From Paenibacillus gorillae (lineage in GTDB: Bacteria; Bacillota; Bacilli; Paenibacillales; Paenibacillaceae): a stretch of 61,188 nt of DNA. Below, piece after piece: positions 1 through 9,377 of this stretch; the first letter of the stretch is position 1, and every line of letters starts with the position of its first letter. A program made the translations under genes and the position numbers. Where the stretch lies: assembly GCF_000513275.1 (NCBI RefSeq), contig NZ_CBVJ010000033.1, positions 1-61,188 of the forward strand, read 5' to 3'. A model generated the notes under the pieces. The model worked only from the letters and a program-made list of their open reading frames with translations. It made no database searches and was not told the DNA's origin.

Positions 1-1075
1 TCGCGTCACGCAGCATCCGCTCCACGCCATATTCCTTCATATAACCGTACCCGCCGAACAACTGAACCGCCTCCAGCGTTACGGCTATCGCCGTTTGGGC
101 GGATATTTTACGCGCAATAGCAGCTTCTCGCGCACATGCCAGCTTCTCGCTCATGCGCCATGCGGCCTGGTAGACGAGAAGCCGCGCCGCCTCCACTTGC
201 GTTAACATATCGGCAAGCTTAAAGGCGATGCCTTGCTGCCGGCTAATCGGCTTGCCAAACTGCTTGCGCGTTTTGGCGTAATCGACAGCGGCGCGTAGCG
301 CCCCCTGAGCGATGCCCACCGCTTGGGCAGCCGCCCCGATATTGCCGATTTCGACGACGGAAGCAGCGATCGCGCGCCCTTGACCTAGGCGCCCCAGTTG
401 GTCGGTGTCCTCGACTAACCGGCAATTCTCACATTGCAGCAAGCCTGTGCTGAAGCCCTTAAGACCGATCTTGGCACCACCGGGTACAGCATGAAAGCCT
501 GGTGTCCCTTTTTCTATCACAAATGCAGTAAGCTTCCCCCGTTTTCCTCCCTGTCTATGAATGCGAGCAAATGTAATAATCAGATCGGCAGTCTCTGCAT
601 TTACAGCCATATTGGTAACGCCATTCAATCTATAACCGCCTTGAAGCGAATTATTAGGCTCTGCGATAAGTGAACCTTCGTCCGGCGGCGGTGCAGCGAA
701 TCCGCCAAGAAGACGGCCTTCCGCTAATGCAGCGAGCCTGCTGTTGAACTTCCCGTTACCGTTATGACAGGCATAATGTCGAATTGGCCACACTGCATAA
801 CCAGTGTGCGCCGCCAGCATGGCCGCCGATGATGGGCATGCCGCTGCGAGCTCCTCCAGTACAATCGCATAGTCGAGCACTGTGCCGCCAGCGCCGCCAT
901 ACTGCTCCTCCAGCGGAATTGCTGCCAGACCCATAGCCGCCATCTTGCCCCAAACGCTCCGCCCCACACCCCCGCGCTCATCCCGCTCCCGCGCGAAGGG
1001 CGCAAGCTCCTTTTCCGCGAAGGCGCGAACCGCCGCCCGCAGCATTTCCGTTTCCTCGCTTAGCTGGAAGCGCAA
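1..1075 (-). CDS. Acyl-CoA dehydrogenase, C-terminus cut by window edge
   Basis: FAD flavoenzyme that would oxidise acyl-CoA to enoyl-CoA in fatty-acid or branched-chain amino-acid breakdown. The reading frame is open from a TTG at 1075 to the window edge (358 codons). The TTG follows a strong AAGGGGGT ribosome site by 6 bases. The N-terminal helical domain starts RFQLSEETEMLRAAVRAF. The middle domain runs to about residue 200. The C-terminal helical domain has DYAKTRKQFGKPI near residue 265 and LFGGYGYMKEYGVERMLRDA at the very end. The family is usually about 380 residues, and the catalytic Glu of the YEGT motif would lie just beyond the edge, so activity cannot be judged. The substrate cannot be told from the sequence. 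ATG-initiated ORFs in other frames here are shadows. Confidence 0.88.
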   Translation of the reverse strand, partial: MRFQLSEETEMLRAAVRAFAEKELAPFARERDERGGVGRSVWGKMAAMGLAAIPLEEQYGGAGGTVLDYAIVLEELAAACPSSAAMLAAHTGYAVWPIRHYACHNGNGKFNSRLAALAEGRLLGGFAAPPPDEGSLIAEPNNSLQGGYRLNGVTNMAVNAETADLIITFARIHRQGGKRGKLTAFVIEKGTPGFHAVPGGAKIGLKGFSTGLLQCENCRLVEDTDQLGRLGQGRAIAASVVEIGNIGAAAQAVGIAQGALRAAVDYAKTRKQFGKPISRQQGIAFKLADMLTQVEAARLLVYQAAWRMSEKLACAREAAIARKISAQTAIAVTLEAVQLFGGYGYMKEYGVERMLRDA

Positions 1076-1185
1076 CCTCCCACCCCCTTCATCGCTGTAA
1101 CCTCACTGGTGGACAAGGATCGACGGCTTTTGCGGATGATATAGGATATGAATTGGACAATCGTAAAAATAACCCGGTTTCGGCA

Positions 1186-1214
1186 TAAAAAAATAGAGGG
1201 CATGCGCCCTCTAT
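1186..1214 (-). terminator. Rho-independent terminator after TerB-like gene
   Basis: On the minus strand, ATAGAGGGC and GCCCTCTAT pair into a short hairpin followed by a run of seven T. It begins 3 bases past the stop of the TerB-like gene and separates that gene from the acyl-CoA dehydrogenase. Confidence 0.85.
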
Positions 1215-1216
1215 CC

Positions 1217-1621
1217 TTAAGCCAATATTATTTTCAAACCTTCAAGCTTCAGCTGATCCATGCGGACCACCCAATCTTTGAACGCTTCATACGTCTCCTC
1301 GGATAAACTGAACAGCTCCTGCAGCTTTCTAGCCAGCTGTTTCTCATCGTCATTGTAATCCCCATCGGCGAACACGAGCAGCAGTATTTCTGCGAAAAAG
1401 ATACGCTTTACTTGCTCATCCTGCAAATCCCCGATAATTTCTTTAATGTCCCGATGATCCTGGCATTGATAATCTGCTTCCGAAATATTCATCTCGTTCA
1501 TAAACAGCCGGATGTAGTCCTTTTCCTTCGTGTTTATGCAACCGTCAGCCTTCGCCACCCGATTCGCCAAATCCAGAAATGCTATTTTATGTTCCATATG
1601 ATGAAGAAAGTGCAAAAACAT
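1217..1621 (-). CDS. TerB-like helical protein
   Basis: Soluble, acidic, all-helical protein of 134 residues. It contains ANRVAKADGCINTKEKDYI near residue 18 and a second DGDYNDDEKQLARKL near residue 88. This paired pattern of acidic loops opening helices, in the form (A/D)DG.....E, is what TerB/DjlA-N-like domains look like, and in that family the acidic residues can bind metal. The role in this organism is unknown. It could act in stress response but stands alone here, with no ter cluster around it. The first ATG has an AGGAG 11 bases upstream. An internal ATG eight codons on has no ribosome site. Assignment is from pattern only. Confidence 0.6.
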   Translation of the reverse strand: MFLHFLHHMEHKIAFLDLANRVAKADGCINTKEKDYIRLFMNEMNISEADYQCQDHRDIKEIIGDLQDEQVKRIFFAEILLLVFADGDYNDDEKQLARKLQELFSLSEETYEAFKDWVVRMDQLKLEGLKIILA

Positions 1622-1714
1622 TTGCGTTCACGCTCCTATGTCGAATTTAAATGTCTGTGTATGGATTCGACGCAGAGATTCGCATTTCCTACTCTCAGGA
1701 GCAGATTTATTCAA

Positions 1715-2674
1715 CTATTGCACCTGTTTCTCTAAAAAACGATTAATTTCAGCGGTCTGCAAGTTGTTGCTGCCGTCCAGCAGCTTCAACAGGCTCTGTA
1801 TCGAGGAGAGAAACACGCTGCCGCCGTTTCCTTTCTTGACCGCTGCCTCATAGGCCGCCCGAACTTTAGGATTAATGGCTGTCTCGCCTTTCGGACCAAA
1901 GCTGTCATAAACCGGTGTGTTGCTCGCGCCGTAAAATGTGCGGGACTTCAGAAGCTGGAAATGCTCCTTAATCACGGTCGCCCGGTTCGATTTCGGATAT
2001 TGCTTCAGAAAAGTTTCCAAAGCCACCGTACGTGAGATCAGCTCATCCCAGCCGATCACAATCGCACCATCGAAAGCGACGGGGCTGTTGGAAGCGACAG
2101 CCATTAGATCGATGTATGACGCTATATCTTTGTTAATATGACTCTGGAACTGCTTAAAGCTTTGGTAATGCATAACCGGGTAATACATGCCTTCACTCGT
2201 CTCCAGTTTATATCCTTTGTCTCTGGCTTCTATAAGCAGAGCTTTCGTTTTCGCATCCGTCGTTGCCCCGATCAGCGCATCCAGCGAAATCCCTTTTTTA
2301 CGATACGCTTTATCGATTTCTTTCTGAATATTTTGCGGGTAGAGCTTCTCGGAAAAAGCAGGCAAATGCGCCAGCTGTGCATTTTCCAGATGCAGCGTCA
2401 TAATTGTCGCCTGTGTTTTGCTTACCCGGTTAATGTTATTAATCAGATAAGCGCGTGCTTTCGCTAATGTCGCAGGCTTGCTCACATATTTTTCGAATTG
2501 CTTGTAGATGGAAGCTGCAACGCTGGCATTGACAGTGCCGCTAGCCGTTGCGGAAGCTGCTGCTGCATGCAGCGGACTTTTTGCAATAACAGCTGTACCA
2601 GCCGTCAGCGAAAGCGCCAAACCTAATACGAGTGTCTTTTTCAATAGTTGATGTGGTTGATTGAATGCTTTCAT
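1715..2674 (-). CDS. Secreted protein of unknown function
   Basis: A 319-residue exported protein. The start is the ATG at 2674, because AAAGGAGG lies just upstream. A longer frame is open but would read through this ribosome site. Residues 1-38 form a signal peptide: basic KAFNQPHQLLKK, a hydrophobic core LVLGLALSLTAGTAVIA, and an AAAASA cleavage region. The mature part is helical and basic, rich in Lys and Ala, and I recognise no catalytic motif. It ends in a leucine-rich segment (SSIQSLLKLLDGSNNL). It is not obviously part of an operon. Function is unknown; a surface or extracellular role is inferred from the signal peptide alone. Confidence 0.7.
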   Translation of the reverse strand: MKAFNQPHQLLKKTLVLGLALSLTAGTAVIAKSPLHAAAASATASGTVNASVAASIYKQFEKYVSKPATLAKARAYLINNINRVSKTQATIMTLHLENAQLAHLPAFSEKLYPQNIQKEIDKAYRKKGISLDALIGATTDAKTKALLIEARDKGYKLETSEGMYYPVMHYQSFKQFQSHINKDIASYIDLMAVASNSPVAFDGAIVIGWDELISRTVALETFLKQYPKSNRATVIKEHFQLLKSRTFYGASNTPVYDSFGPKGETAINPKVRAAYEAAVKKGNGGSVFLSSIQSLLKLLDGSNNLQTAEINRFLEKQVQ

Positions 2675-2792
2675 TTTGGAAAGTCCTCCTTTATCACCCG
2701 CGTTTGCAGGCTTCGTACCCATACAGACGTAAGGGCCGCCCTAAAGGTTACGGTTTTTATCCAATTTTACAAATCCCTATCATTTCCTCCTA

Positions 2793-2823
2793 TAAAAAAG
2801 AAGCCCTCTAAGCGAAGGCTTCT
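2793..2823 (-). terminator. Rho-independent terminator
   Basis: On the minus strand, AGAAGCC and GGCTTCT arms are followed by a T6 run. It lies about 30 bases past the stop of the small secreted protein gene at 2855-3364. Confidence 0.8.
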
Positions 2824-2854
2824 GCTAGACTCATTAGTTAATAATGAAGTGTAA

Positions 2855-3364
2855 TTATGGAATGTATTGCTGTACGATACGTACCACTTTACCGTCTTTT
2901 ACCGTTATGTGATAAGGGAAATCTTTCAGCTTGATCGATTCATCCTTACTGAAATGCTCGGCAAATGCCGCCAGCGAAATTTGCTCATCCCACTGGATGT
3001 CTGCATTTGCAGCATGGCCATCGCGATCATAGATTTGCATCAGCACGACAGCATCGTCTGCAATAGGCAGAGTTTTTACAGAAGGATCGTCGTTAACAAT
3101 ATAATAACCATCCGGCGGAGCATCCAAACCGGAATCTCCTTCTCTCTCTCTGAACTTCGCAGTCGCAGCATCGCCTTCATACCATTCTATTGAATCGAAA
3201 TCTAGCGAATAGCCTTTATCGGAATGGACAAGCCGTTCCACATAACCAGTCTCCATGCTTGGTGTCTGAACGACGGGTGCATATTCACGGCTTCCAGCCA
3301 TGACAAGACTGACAGAGGTTAAACAAACAATTGCAACGAGGGCAAACATCGTATATTTTTTCAT
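2855..3364 (-). CDS. Small exported or membrane-anchored protein
   Basis: A 169-residue protein with an N-terminal hydrophobic segment (MFALVAIVCLTSVSLVMAG, residues 5-23). This may act as a signal peptide or an uncleaved anchor; there is no lipobox. The rest is acidic and soluble: a Tyr/Asp-rich middle (YSLDFDSIEWYEGDAATAKF, about residues 52-71) and a C-terminal stretch predicted to form beta strands (FPYHITVKDGKVVRIVQQYI). I recognise no family. An AGGAGC ribosome site precedes the ATG, and a clear terminator follows, so it is probably transcribed alone. Confidence 0.6.
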   Translation of the reverse strand: MKKYTMFALVAIVCLTSVSLVMAGSREYAPVVQTPSMETGYVERLVHSDKGYSLDFDSIEWYEGDAATAKFREREGDSGLDAPPDGYYIVNDDPSVKTLPIADDAVVLMQIYDRDGHAANADIQWDEQISLAAFAEHFSKDESIKLKDFPYHITVKDGKVVRIVQQYIP

Positions 3365-3496
3365 CGGACCAGCCGCTCCTTCTAAGGGGTGTAGATTTAT
3401 ATTCGTCTTGTATATAGAATATAACGTTCATGGGCTGCAAGAAGTTACAAAAAAGCTACAGTCCATAAAAAAGATTTATCAAACACAAGTTATCCC

Positions 3497-4432
3497 TTAG
3501 ATAGGCGACATGTATCTGCCGTAGCCAGGCTCAATCTCCGTTGCTTTCCCGTCTGCAATCGATAGAAACACGACGTTTTCCCCTTCAGCTCCCATCCACT
3601 TATATCCGATTAGAACGCCGTCCTTTGTGGCAGCCGCAAGCAGAAACGAGAATTGCTCCGGCTCGATAACGCCGCCGTCATCAACTCGCCATGTCGAATT
3701 CTCATCATAAGTGGCAGGAAAATCATGAAACACCCATTGCTCACCATCGCTGAAAGCGAGGCTAGCGAGCATGTTATCGCCTTCCCGGGCGAATACGACG
3801 AGATAAGCGTGTTGATCAGCACCGATCGCTTGCAATGGCGACACCGATTTCACTTTGCGGCCTTTAAGCTTCTCGATATCGGCTTTCAAGGCTGCAGGCT
3901 CCGTCTGCTGGTCCGCTTCACGAAGCGGGAGAAGCATATTTTCGTTCAGCAAGCTTTTATCTATAATAAAATAGCTCTCATTATCGGTCGCTTGACTTCC
4001 GATAACGTCATACAGCCACCCTCTTGATTGGTCGAAGTTTTGTGAGGTCTGTCTTCCGTTATCTGCTTCCGTCTCTTCTTGGCTGCCGGCATACGTTACA
4101 GTAACGACGCGGCCCTGATCCCCAATTGCAATCAAATTCCCTTTCGGCGGTTGCCCGCCGTCGCCACGTTCGGCAAGCAGCTTGCTGCCCGTGGAATTGG
4201 CAAATCCGAAAATCCCTTTCGAAAGAACCGAAAGATCCGCAAGTTTGTCGGGAGAATTTGGCGTTTCTGACGGCTCCAGTGATTGTTCCGGCGTTGAAGC
4301 AGGCGTCGGTGTTTCATTGCTCACGGCTGTTGACGATGATGGCGAAGCGCTGCTTGGTCCATTTGGACTTGTTGCCCCGCACCCCGATAGAACGAATACG
4401 GCAGCAAATAAAGTAATCCATAATTTTCTCAA
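3497..4432 (-). CDS. Lipoprotein of unknown function
   Basis: A 311-residue protein starting with TTG behind GGGGGGA, five bases away. Residues 1-18 are a lipoprotein signal peptide ending in the lipobox VLSGC, so Cys18 should be lipidated and the protein held on the outer face of the membrane. A low-complexity Ser/Pro/Thr linker follows (about residues 20-60). The folded part is a single domain with repeated YLVVFARE- and VLIGYKWM-like strands. No enzyme motif is visible. The upstream neighbour on the same strand encodes a small membrane protein and could be co-transcribed. Function unknown. Confidence 0.7.
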   Translation of the reverse strand: MRKLWITLFAAVFVLSGCGATSPNGPSSASPSSSTAVSNETPTPASTPEQSLEPSETPNSPDKLADLSVLSKGIFGFANSTGSKLLAERGDGGQPPKGNLIAIGDQGRVVTVTYAGSQEETEADNGRQTSQNFDQSRGWLYDVIGSQATDNESYFIIDKSLLNENMLLPLREADQQTEPAALKADIEKLKGRKVKSVSPLQAIGADQHAYLVVFAREGDNMLASLAFSDGEQWVFHDFPATYDENSTWRVDDGGVIEPEQFSFLLAAATKDGVLIGYKWMGAEGENVVFLSIADGKATEIEPGYGRYMSPI

Positions 4433-4521
4433 CCTAATCCCCCCGACGATTCAATCCTGCGTTAATTACCCACTCAGACGAGATAAGCTGGAAAAAGGGT
4501 GCAGCTCTGCACACTCCAAGT

Positions 4522-4920
4522 TTATACAACTTTCCCCCACTTCTGTCTAAACAATTCGTAAATAGAACCATATACAAGACCGTTAATGGCGCCCGAGAAC
4601 GTAAACAGTGAATCCTCCAGCCTAAAGCTGCTCTCGAACGACGTGCCTACCGATAGATGAAAGATCATAACGGCTCCATAACCTGCAACCATATGCGCAA
4701 CAATGCGAAAAAATGCGCTTAAAGAATCGCTTTTCCGAATCATGCTATGAATGAGCAGCGATAGCGGTACGCCGACTACAGTCGTCATCACAAAACAAAA
4801 CATACAGACTATAAGTACAGCTCCAAAATTGAAACACAATAATGAAATCAACAGTGCGCTGGCAAAACTGCCCGCAAAGATCGAAATCGCAATGGCAGCA
4901 ACCTTATCGTCGATACGCAT
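4522..4920 (-). CDS. Small four-helix integral membrane protein
   Basis: A 132-residue protein with four predicted membrane spans: AIAISIFAGSFASALLISLL, LIVCMFCFVMTTVVGVPLSL, a segment around VAHMVAGYGAVMIFHL, and a weaker one near TFSGAINGLVYGSIYELF. The start is the ATG at 4920, because GGGAGG lies seven bases upstream; a TTG-side extension of five codons is not needed. It is followed by the lipoprotein gene on the same strand. No family recognised and no function proposed. Confidence 0.6.
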   Translation of the reverse strand: MRIDDKVAAIAISIFAGSFASALLISLLCFNFGAVLIVCMFCFVMTTVVGVPLSLLIHSMIRKSDSLSAFFRIVAHMVAGYGAVMIFHLSVGTSFESSFRLEDSLFTFSGAINGLVYGSIYELFRQKWGKVV

Positions 4921-5134
4921 TTTATTCCCTCCCATTTTGTAACCAAACGCTGCAACTGTGCAGCTTTCTGTTACATCTTATCAACGGGAACGTTCATGCG
5001 AACAGTTCTATCTTTCGTAGTCCCGCTAGTGATTAGTGTGCATACGGGCGAAAATCCATTTCTTCCTGTCAGCCGCTCTTCGATATCTGGTATCATTGTA
5101 GATATACGACATATTTCGAAGGAAGATTGATTGC

Positions 5135-8100
5135 ATGAGCTTTATCGTTTCCAAACGAATTATTAAACTGCTATGCGGAAATGAAGCCTACAACGAAGGC
5201 GAGCATTACGCAGGCCAACATAAAGTTGCCATGATTATGAGCGACCCCGACTCCCATCGCTACAAAGCAGAGATTGCTGGCGGCGGCAGCCGTTACCGCG
5301 TCAACGCGGAGATTGACACGAACGGGGATGTGCATGCGACCTGCAACTGCCCGCCCTTTTATTCGCGATCTACCTATTGCAAGCATATCGCCGCCCTATT
5401 AATTCATGTTCATAACGAGGCGGAAAAGGGCTTCGTGCCCGTTCGCGCCTTCCCATCGCTGCTTCACCCCGAGCCTCAAGAAGACCGGTCCGGGGCTTTA
5501 ACTCCGCGCTATACGGACGAGGAGCAAGCGGCGGACAGCATCATCCGTTTGTTCGAAAATAAGCGTCTACCGGCAAGCGGCGCCGGCCGCCTGTTCGATT
5601 CCCGCATCCCGCTTGAGGTGGAGTTTGCCGTTCACACGATACCCTACGGCAGCCGCAAGCATGTGCTTGGCATCGAGCTGAAAGCCGGACCGAAAAGGAT
5701 GTATATCGTTCAGCATATTCAAGATTTTCTGGAGAAGCTGGAGAAACGGCAGCCGTATATGTTTACGAAAAGCTTCGTCTATGATCCCGAGCAATACTGC
5801 TTCCGGCCGGAACAGGATGCTGTGCTGCAGCTGTTCATTCAAATCACCAAGCAAGAGAAGCTGCTTCGCGGATCGGCCATGACGCCAGGCAAATCTTCGG
5901 TGTATCCTTCCCGCAAAGCGGGCTCGGGCAATGAGCGGATGCTCCTTATTCCGCCAATGTGGTGGAACGCCGTATTGCCTTTGCTTACAAGCTCCCCGGG
6001 AGTTTTGCTTGTTCACGACTATGGCATTGCAGAAGGTATCCGGATTAGCGATCAGGCTCTGCCTGTGAAGTTTCAGTTCGACCAGTCCGAGCGCCAATCC
6101 GATTCTAGCAGTTATCAATTGACGGCAGACGGCTTAGAACAGCTGACCGTGCTGGGCGATTACGGCGCTGTAATCGGTGCCGGTGGGGAATTGTTCCAGC
6201 TGCCGCCAGAGCAGCTTGCCAGATTGTCTGAGCTGCAGCTCATGCTGGAGGGCTCGTTCAAGGGACAAGTGCAGATTGCAGCCCCGCTTATCGAGCCTTT
6301 TATGGAAAAGGTCGTACCCGGGTTGATGAAGCTGGGCTCGGTGCATATCGCGGAGCCGGTCGCCGAGAAGATCGTACACACCCCGCTGAAAGCGAAGCTG
6401 TTCCTTGACCGCGTGAAGGACAGGCTGCTGGCAGCACTTGAATTTCACTACGGGGAGATTGTCATTAATCCGCTGGAAGCTGAAGCCGGCCGCTCCCGTT
6501 CCACTGACCGCATTCTGATGCGCGACGGCGAGCAGGAACGGCATATATTGGAGCTGATGGACAGCAGCGGCTTCCTCAAGACGGAGAGCGGCTACGTCAC
6601 CGCCGAGGAAGAGACAGAGTATCATTTTCTGTATCATATCGTTCCGCAATTGGAGAAATTGCTGCGGGTATATGCAACGACAGCCGTTAAGATCAGACTG
6701 CATACGGGTACCATACCTCCGAAAATATCGGTTCGCTCCGATGAGCGGATGCACTGGCTGCAGTTCACCTTCTCGATAGACGGCATTCCCGAGTCGGAAA
6801 TTCGCGAGGTTATTCAATCCGTGGAGGAGAAACGCCGCTACTACCGGCTGCCGAGCGGGGCTTTAATGCCGCTTGAGCATGAGCAGCTGCTTGCAATGAT
6901 TCGCGTATTGAACGAAGTGGGCATCCGGTCAGGTGATCTGGACGGCAACGGTGTCCGCCTGCCGATCGTCCGCGGCCTTCCGCTTATCGATGCCGACACA
7001 TCGTCCAGAGGCGTCGTCAAGCTCGATAAAAGCCTGCGAGAGCTGCTAGAAAACTTGCGCAATCCGGATCAATTCGAATTCGAGCTCCCGGACGGTCTTC
7101 ATGCAACACTGAGAGAGTATCAGAAGTTTGGCTTCCAATGGATGAAGACGCTGGCGAATTACCGGTTCGGGGGGATATTGGCTGATGACATGGGACTGGG
7201 GAAAACGGTGCAAAGCATCACCTATCTGCTCTCGGTCATTCCGCAAATCCGGGAGGAGAAGAAACCGGCGCTGATCGTCTGCCCTGCCTCTCTCGTCTAC
7301 AATTGGCGCAACGAGCTGAAACGATTCGCTCCAGAAATTAACGTCATCGTCGCAGACGGGACCAAGGCGGAACGCCATGCATTTATAAACAACGCTCCAA
7401 GCGGAGCCGCAGATATTCTCATTACCTCGTATCCGCTGCTTCGGATGGATATTGAACGGTATGCGAGGCAAAATTTCCATACGCTGATTGTCGATGAAGC
7501 CCAGTTTTTCAAAAACCATTTGACGCAAACGGCGCAGGCCGTCAAGCTGCTGAATGCCGATTACCGCTTCGCTCTCTCCGGCACGCCGGTAGAGAATCGG
7601 CTGGAGGAGCTATGGTCGATCTTCGAGGCTGTATTCCCGGCTCTGCTGCCGGACCGCAAGACTTTTAACGAAATGCGTCCAGAGCTGATCGCGAAGCGCA
7701 TACGGCCGTTCCTGCTGCGCAGGCGGAAAGAGGATGTGCTGAAGGAGCTGCCGGAAAAAATCGAAACGCAGCAAATTTCCGAGCTGCTGCCGGATCAGAA
7801 GCGGCTGTATGCCGCCTATCTGGCTAAGCTCCGGCAAGATACGCTTAAGCATTTGAATAATAAAACGTTTGAGCGCAACAAAATCAAAATTTTGGCCGGC
7901 TTGACCCGGCTTCGCCAGCTATGTCTCCACCCTGCCCTGTTCGTGGAGGATTATGCCGGCGGCTCTGCCAAGCTGGAGCAGCTGCTTGACTTAATAGAAG
8001 AATGCCGGGCATCCGGGCGGCGTATGCTCATTTTCTCCCAGTTTACCGAAATGTTGAAATTGATTGGCCGCGAGCTGACTTCAACGAGCAGCCCGTTCTT

Positions 8101-8476
8101 TTATCTCGACGGGCAGACTCCAGTGTCAGACCGGGTAGATCTATGCAATCGATTCAACGATGGCGAACGGGATTTGTTTCTCATCTCGCTCAAAGCTGGC
8201 GGAACCGGCCTGAATCTGACTGGGGCTGACACCGTCGTTCTGTATGACCTATGGTGGAATCCGGCTGTCGAACAACAAGCTGCTGACCGTGCCCATCGCA
8301 TGGGGCAGAAAAACGTCGTCCAAGTCGTCCGCCTGATCTCGCAAGGAACCGTCGAGCAGAAAATGTACGAGCTTCAGCAAAAGAAGCTTAACCTGCTGGA
8401 TAATCTTGTACAGCCTGGTGAAGAAGCGCTGTCCGCCTTAACGGAGCAGGATATTCGCGAGCTTCTGCAGCTATGA
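5135..8476 (+). CDS. SNF2-family ATPase with SWIM zinc finger
   Basis: A 1113-residue DNA-dependent translocase of the bacterial SNF2 group. A SWIM zinc finger lies at the N-terminus (Cys70, Cys72, Cys82, His84: CxC...CxH). A long middle region (about 100-640) corresponds to the SNF2-associated region seen in such proteins. The RecA-like ATPase follows, with DDMGLGKT near 685, DEAQ near 786 and SGTPVENR just after. The second lobe has LISLKAGGTGLNLTGADTV and QQAADRAHRMGQ. All helicase motifs are present. Family members remodel protein-DNA or RNA polymerase complexes; the target here is unknown. It is transcribed alone, with AAGGAAG before the ATG and a strong terminator after the stop. SWIM-SNF2 proteins are common in Paenibacillaceae. 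Confidence 0.93.
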   Translation: MSFIVSKRIIKLLCGNEAYNEGEHYAGQHKVAMIMSDPDSHRYKAEIAGGGSRYRVNAEIDTNGDVHATCNCPPFYSRSTYCKHIAALLIHVHNEAEKGFVPVRAFPSLLHPEPQEDRSGALTPRYTDEEQAADSIIRLFENKRLPASGAGRLFDSRIPLEVEFAVHTIPYGSRKHVLGIELKAGPKRMYIVQHIQDFLEKLEKRQPYMFTKSFVYDPEQYCFRPEQDAVLQLFIQITKQEKLLRGSAMTPGKSSVYPSRKAGSGNERMLLIPPMWWNAVLPLLTSSPGVLLVHDYGIAEGIRISDQALPVKFQFDQSERQSDSSSYQLTADGLEQLTVLGDYGAVIGAGGELFQLPPEQLARLSELQLMLEGSFKGQVQIAAPLIEPFMEKVVPGLMKLGSVHIAEPVAEKIVHTPLKAKLFLDRVKDRLLAALEFHYGEIVINPLEAEAGRSRSTDRILMRDGEQERHILELMDSSGFLKTESGYVTAEEETEYHFLYHIVPQLEKLLRVYATTAVKIRLHTGTIPPKISVRSDERMHWLQFTFSIDGIPESEIREVIQSVEEKRRYYRLPSGALMPLEHEQLLAMIRVLNEVGIRSGDLDGNGVRLPIVRGLPLIDADTSSRGVVKLDKSLRELLENLRNPDQFEFELPDGLHATLREYQKFGFQWMKTLANYRFGGILADDMGLGKTVQSITYLLSVIPQIREEKKPALIVCPASLVYNWRNELKRFAPEINVIVADGTKAERHAFINNAPSGAADILITSYPLLRMDIERYARQNFHTLIVDEAQFFKNHLTQTAQAVKLLNADYRFALSGTPVENRLEELWSIFEAVFPALLPDRKTFNEMRPELIAKRIRPFLLRRRKEDVLKELPEKIETQQISELLPDQKRLYAAYLAKLRQDTLKHLNNKTFERNKIKILAGLTRLRQLCLHPALFVEDYAGGSAKLEQLLDLIEECRASGRRMLIFSQFTEMLKLIGRELTSTSSPFFYLDGQTPVSDRVDLCNRFNDGERDLFLISLKAGGTGLNLTGADTVVLYDLWWNPAVEQQAADRAHRMGQKNVVQVVRLISQGTVEQKMYELQQKKLNLLDNLVQPGEEALSALTEQDIRELLQL

Positions 8477-8488
8477 ATAGAGCTAGGA

Positions 8489-8520
8489 ACAGCGCTGCCA
8501 TCCGGCAGCGCTGTTTGTCC
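8489..8520 (+). terminator. Rho-independent terminator of the SNF2 gene
   Basis: Perfect 11-bp arms ACAGCGCTGCC and GGCAGCGCTGT with a four-base loop, followed by a T-rich tail, 12 bases after the stop codon. Confidence 0.92.
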
Positions 8521-8536
8521 TTTTACCGCCCAACGC

Positions 8537-8568
8537 AAAAAAAAAATCAGCCAGAAGAATGGCTGATG
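8537..8568 (-). terminator. Rho-independent terminator of the SDR gene
   Basis: On the minus strand ATCAGCCA and TGGCTGAT pair around a six-base loop, followed by a long T run (about ten). It is convergent with the SNF2 terminator. Confidence 0.9.
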
Positions 8569-8616
8569 CTAATGTCCGCCAAGCCGCTCCCGGCGCTGCT
8601 TAACGGAATGATTCCC

Positions 8617-9273
8617 TTACGGTTGTGAAAATACGATTTCCACTTCATCACGATTCTGATACAACTGCCAGTACTTCTCGGCGATGACATCCGGATCATA
8701 GAACGTTTCCTTCGCTACGTAGCCGCCGATCGTAACGGTGCCGACGTACACGCCATGCGGCTTAAGTTCCTCAGCGAGCGAATAAGCGAATGACCGGACG
8801 CCCGCTTTGCCAATCGACAAAGCAGAGTACGCAGCATTTGGATAGATACCGAAACCGCCGCCTGTAATCAGGATGGTGCCTTCCTTGCGGTCGACGAATC
8901 CAGGAACAACCTGCCGAACGCTGCTCAATGCGCCTACTACATTGACTTTAAATTCGTCGATCAATCGTTCTTCCTCCAGTTGGGAAGGCAGTCCGGACGA
9001 GATTACGGCAGCGTTATAGACAAGAACATCCGGCTCTCCATGCTGCTCCCTAATGGTCTGGAACGCTTCGGCGATGGATGCCGGATTTCCGGCGTCTCCT
9101 GTTATGCCAAATGCTTCGACGCCAAGCTCTTTGAGCGCATTGGCTTGCTCCTCTAGCGACGACTCTCTGCGTGCAACAAGCCCAATACGAAATCCGTTAT
9201 CCCCGAATTTGCGTGCCACTGCTGCGCTGACTCCAGAGCCTGCACCAACGATTACGACTAGCGGTTTACTCAT
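8617..9273 (-). CDS. Atypical short-chain dehydrogenase/reductase
   Basis: A 218-residue Rossmann-fold oxidoreductase. The cofactor loop is VGAGSGVSAAVARKFG near residue 9, which matches the glycine-rich turn of SDRs, and VARR after strand 2 suggests NADP preference. VYNAAV matches the NNAG motif. The active-site region is unusual: it reads YSALSIGKAGVRSF, so the Tyr and Lys are seven residues apart where classical SDRs have YxxxK. The ITGGG strand before it fits the normal Ser position only loosely. The fold is certain but the catalytic chemistry may differ. Substrate unknown. It lies next to a sigma-factor gene on the same strand about 100 bases upstream and could be its target, which is inference only. 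Confidence 0.85.
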   Translation of the reverse strand: MSKPLVVIVGAGSGVSAAVARKFGDNGFRIGLVARRESSLEEQANALKELGVEAFGITGDAGNPASIAEAFQTIREQHGEPDVLVYNAAVISSGLPSQLEEERLIDEFKVNVVGALSSVRQVVPGFVDRKEGTILITGGGFGIYPNAAYSALSIGKAGVRSFAYSLAEELKPHGVYVGTVTIGGYVAKETFYDPDVIAEKYWQLYQNRDEVEIVFSQP

Positions 9274-9377
9274 ATCTCTACACTCCCTTGCGTCATTTTC
9301 TATAACTTACCATTCCCATCGGAATTAATCTAATAGAAAATTTGAGAGCTCGATTATATTTTTCAATGCAGGTCCGA

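Noticed and set aside
434..673. 79-codon plus-strand frame near the window start
   Set aside because: It lies antisense to the uninterrupted acyl-CoA dehydrogenase frame.
6134..6817. 227-codon minus-strand frame
   Set aside because: Antisense shadow of the SNF2 gene.
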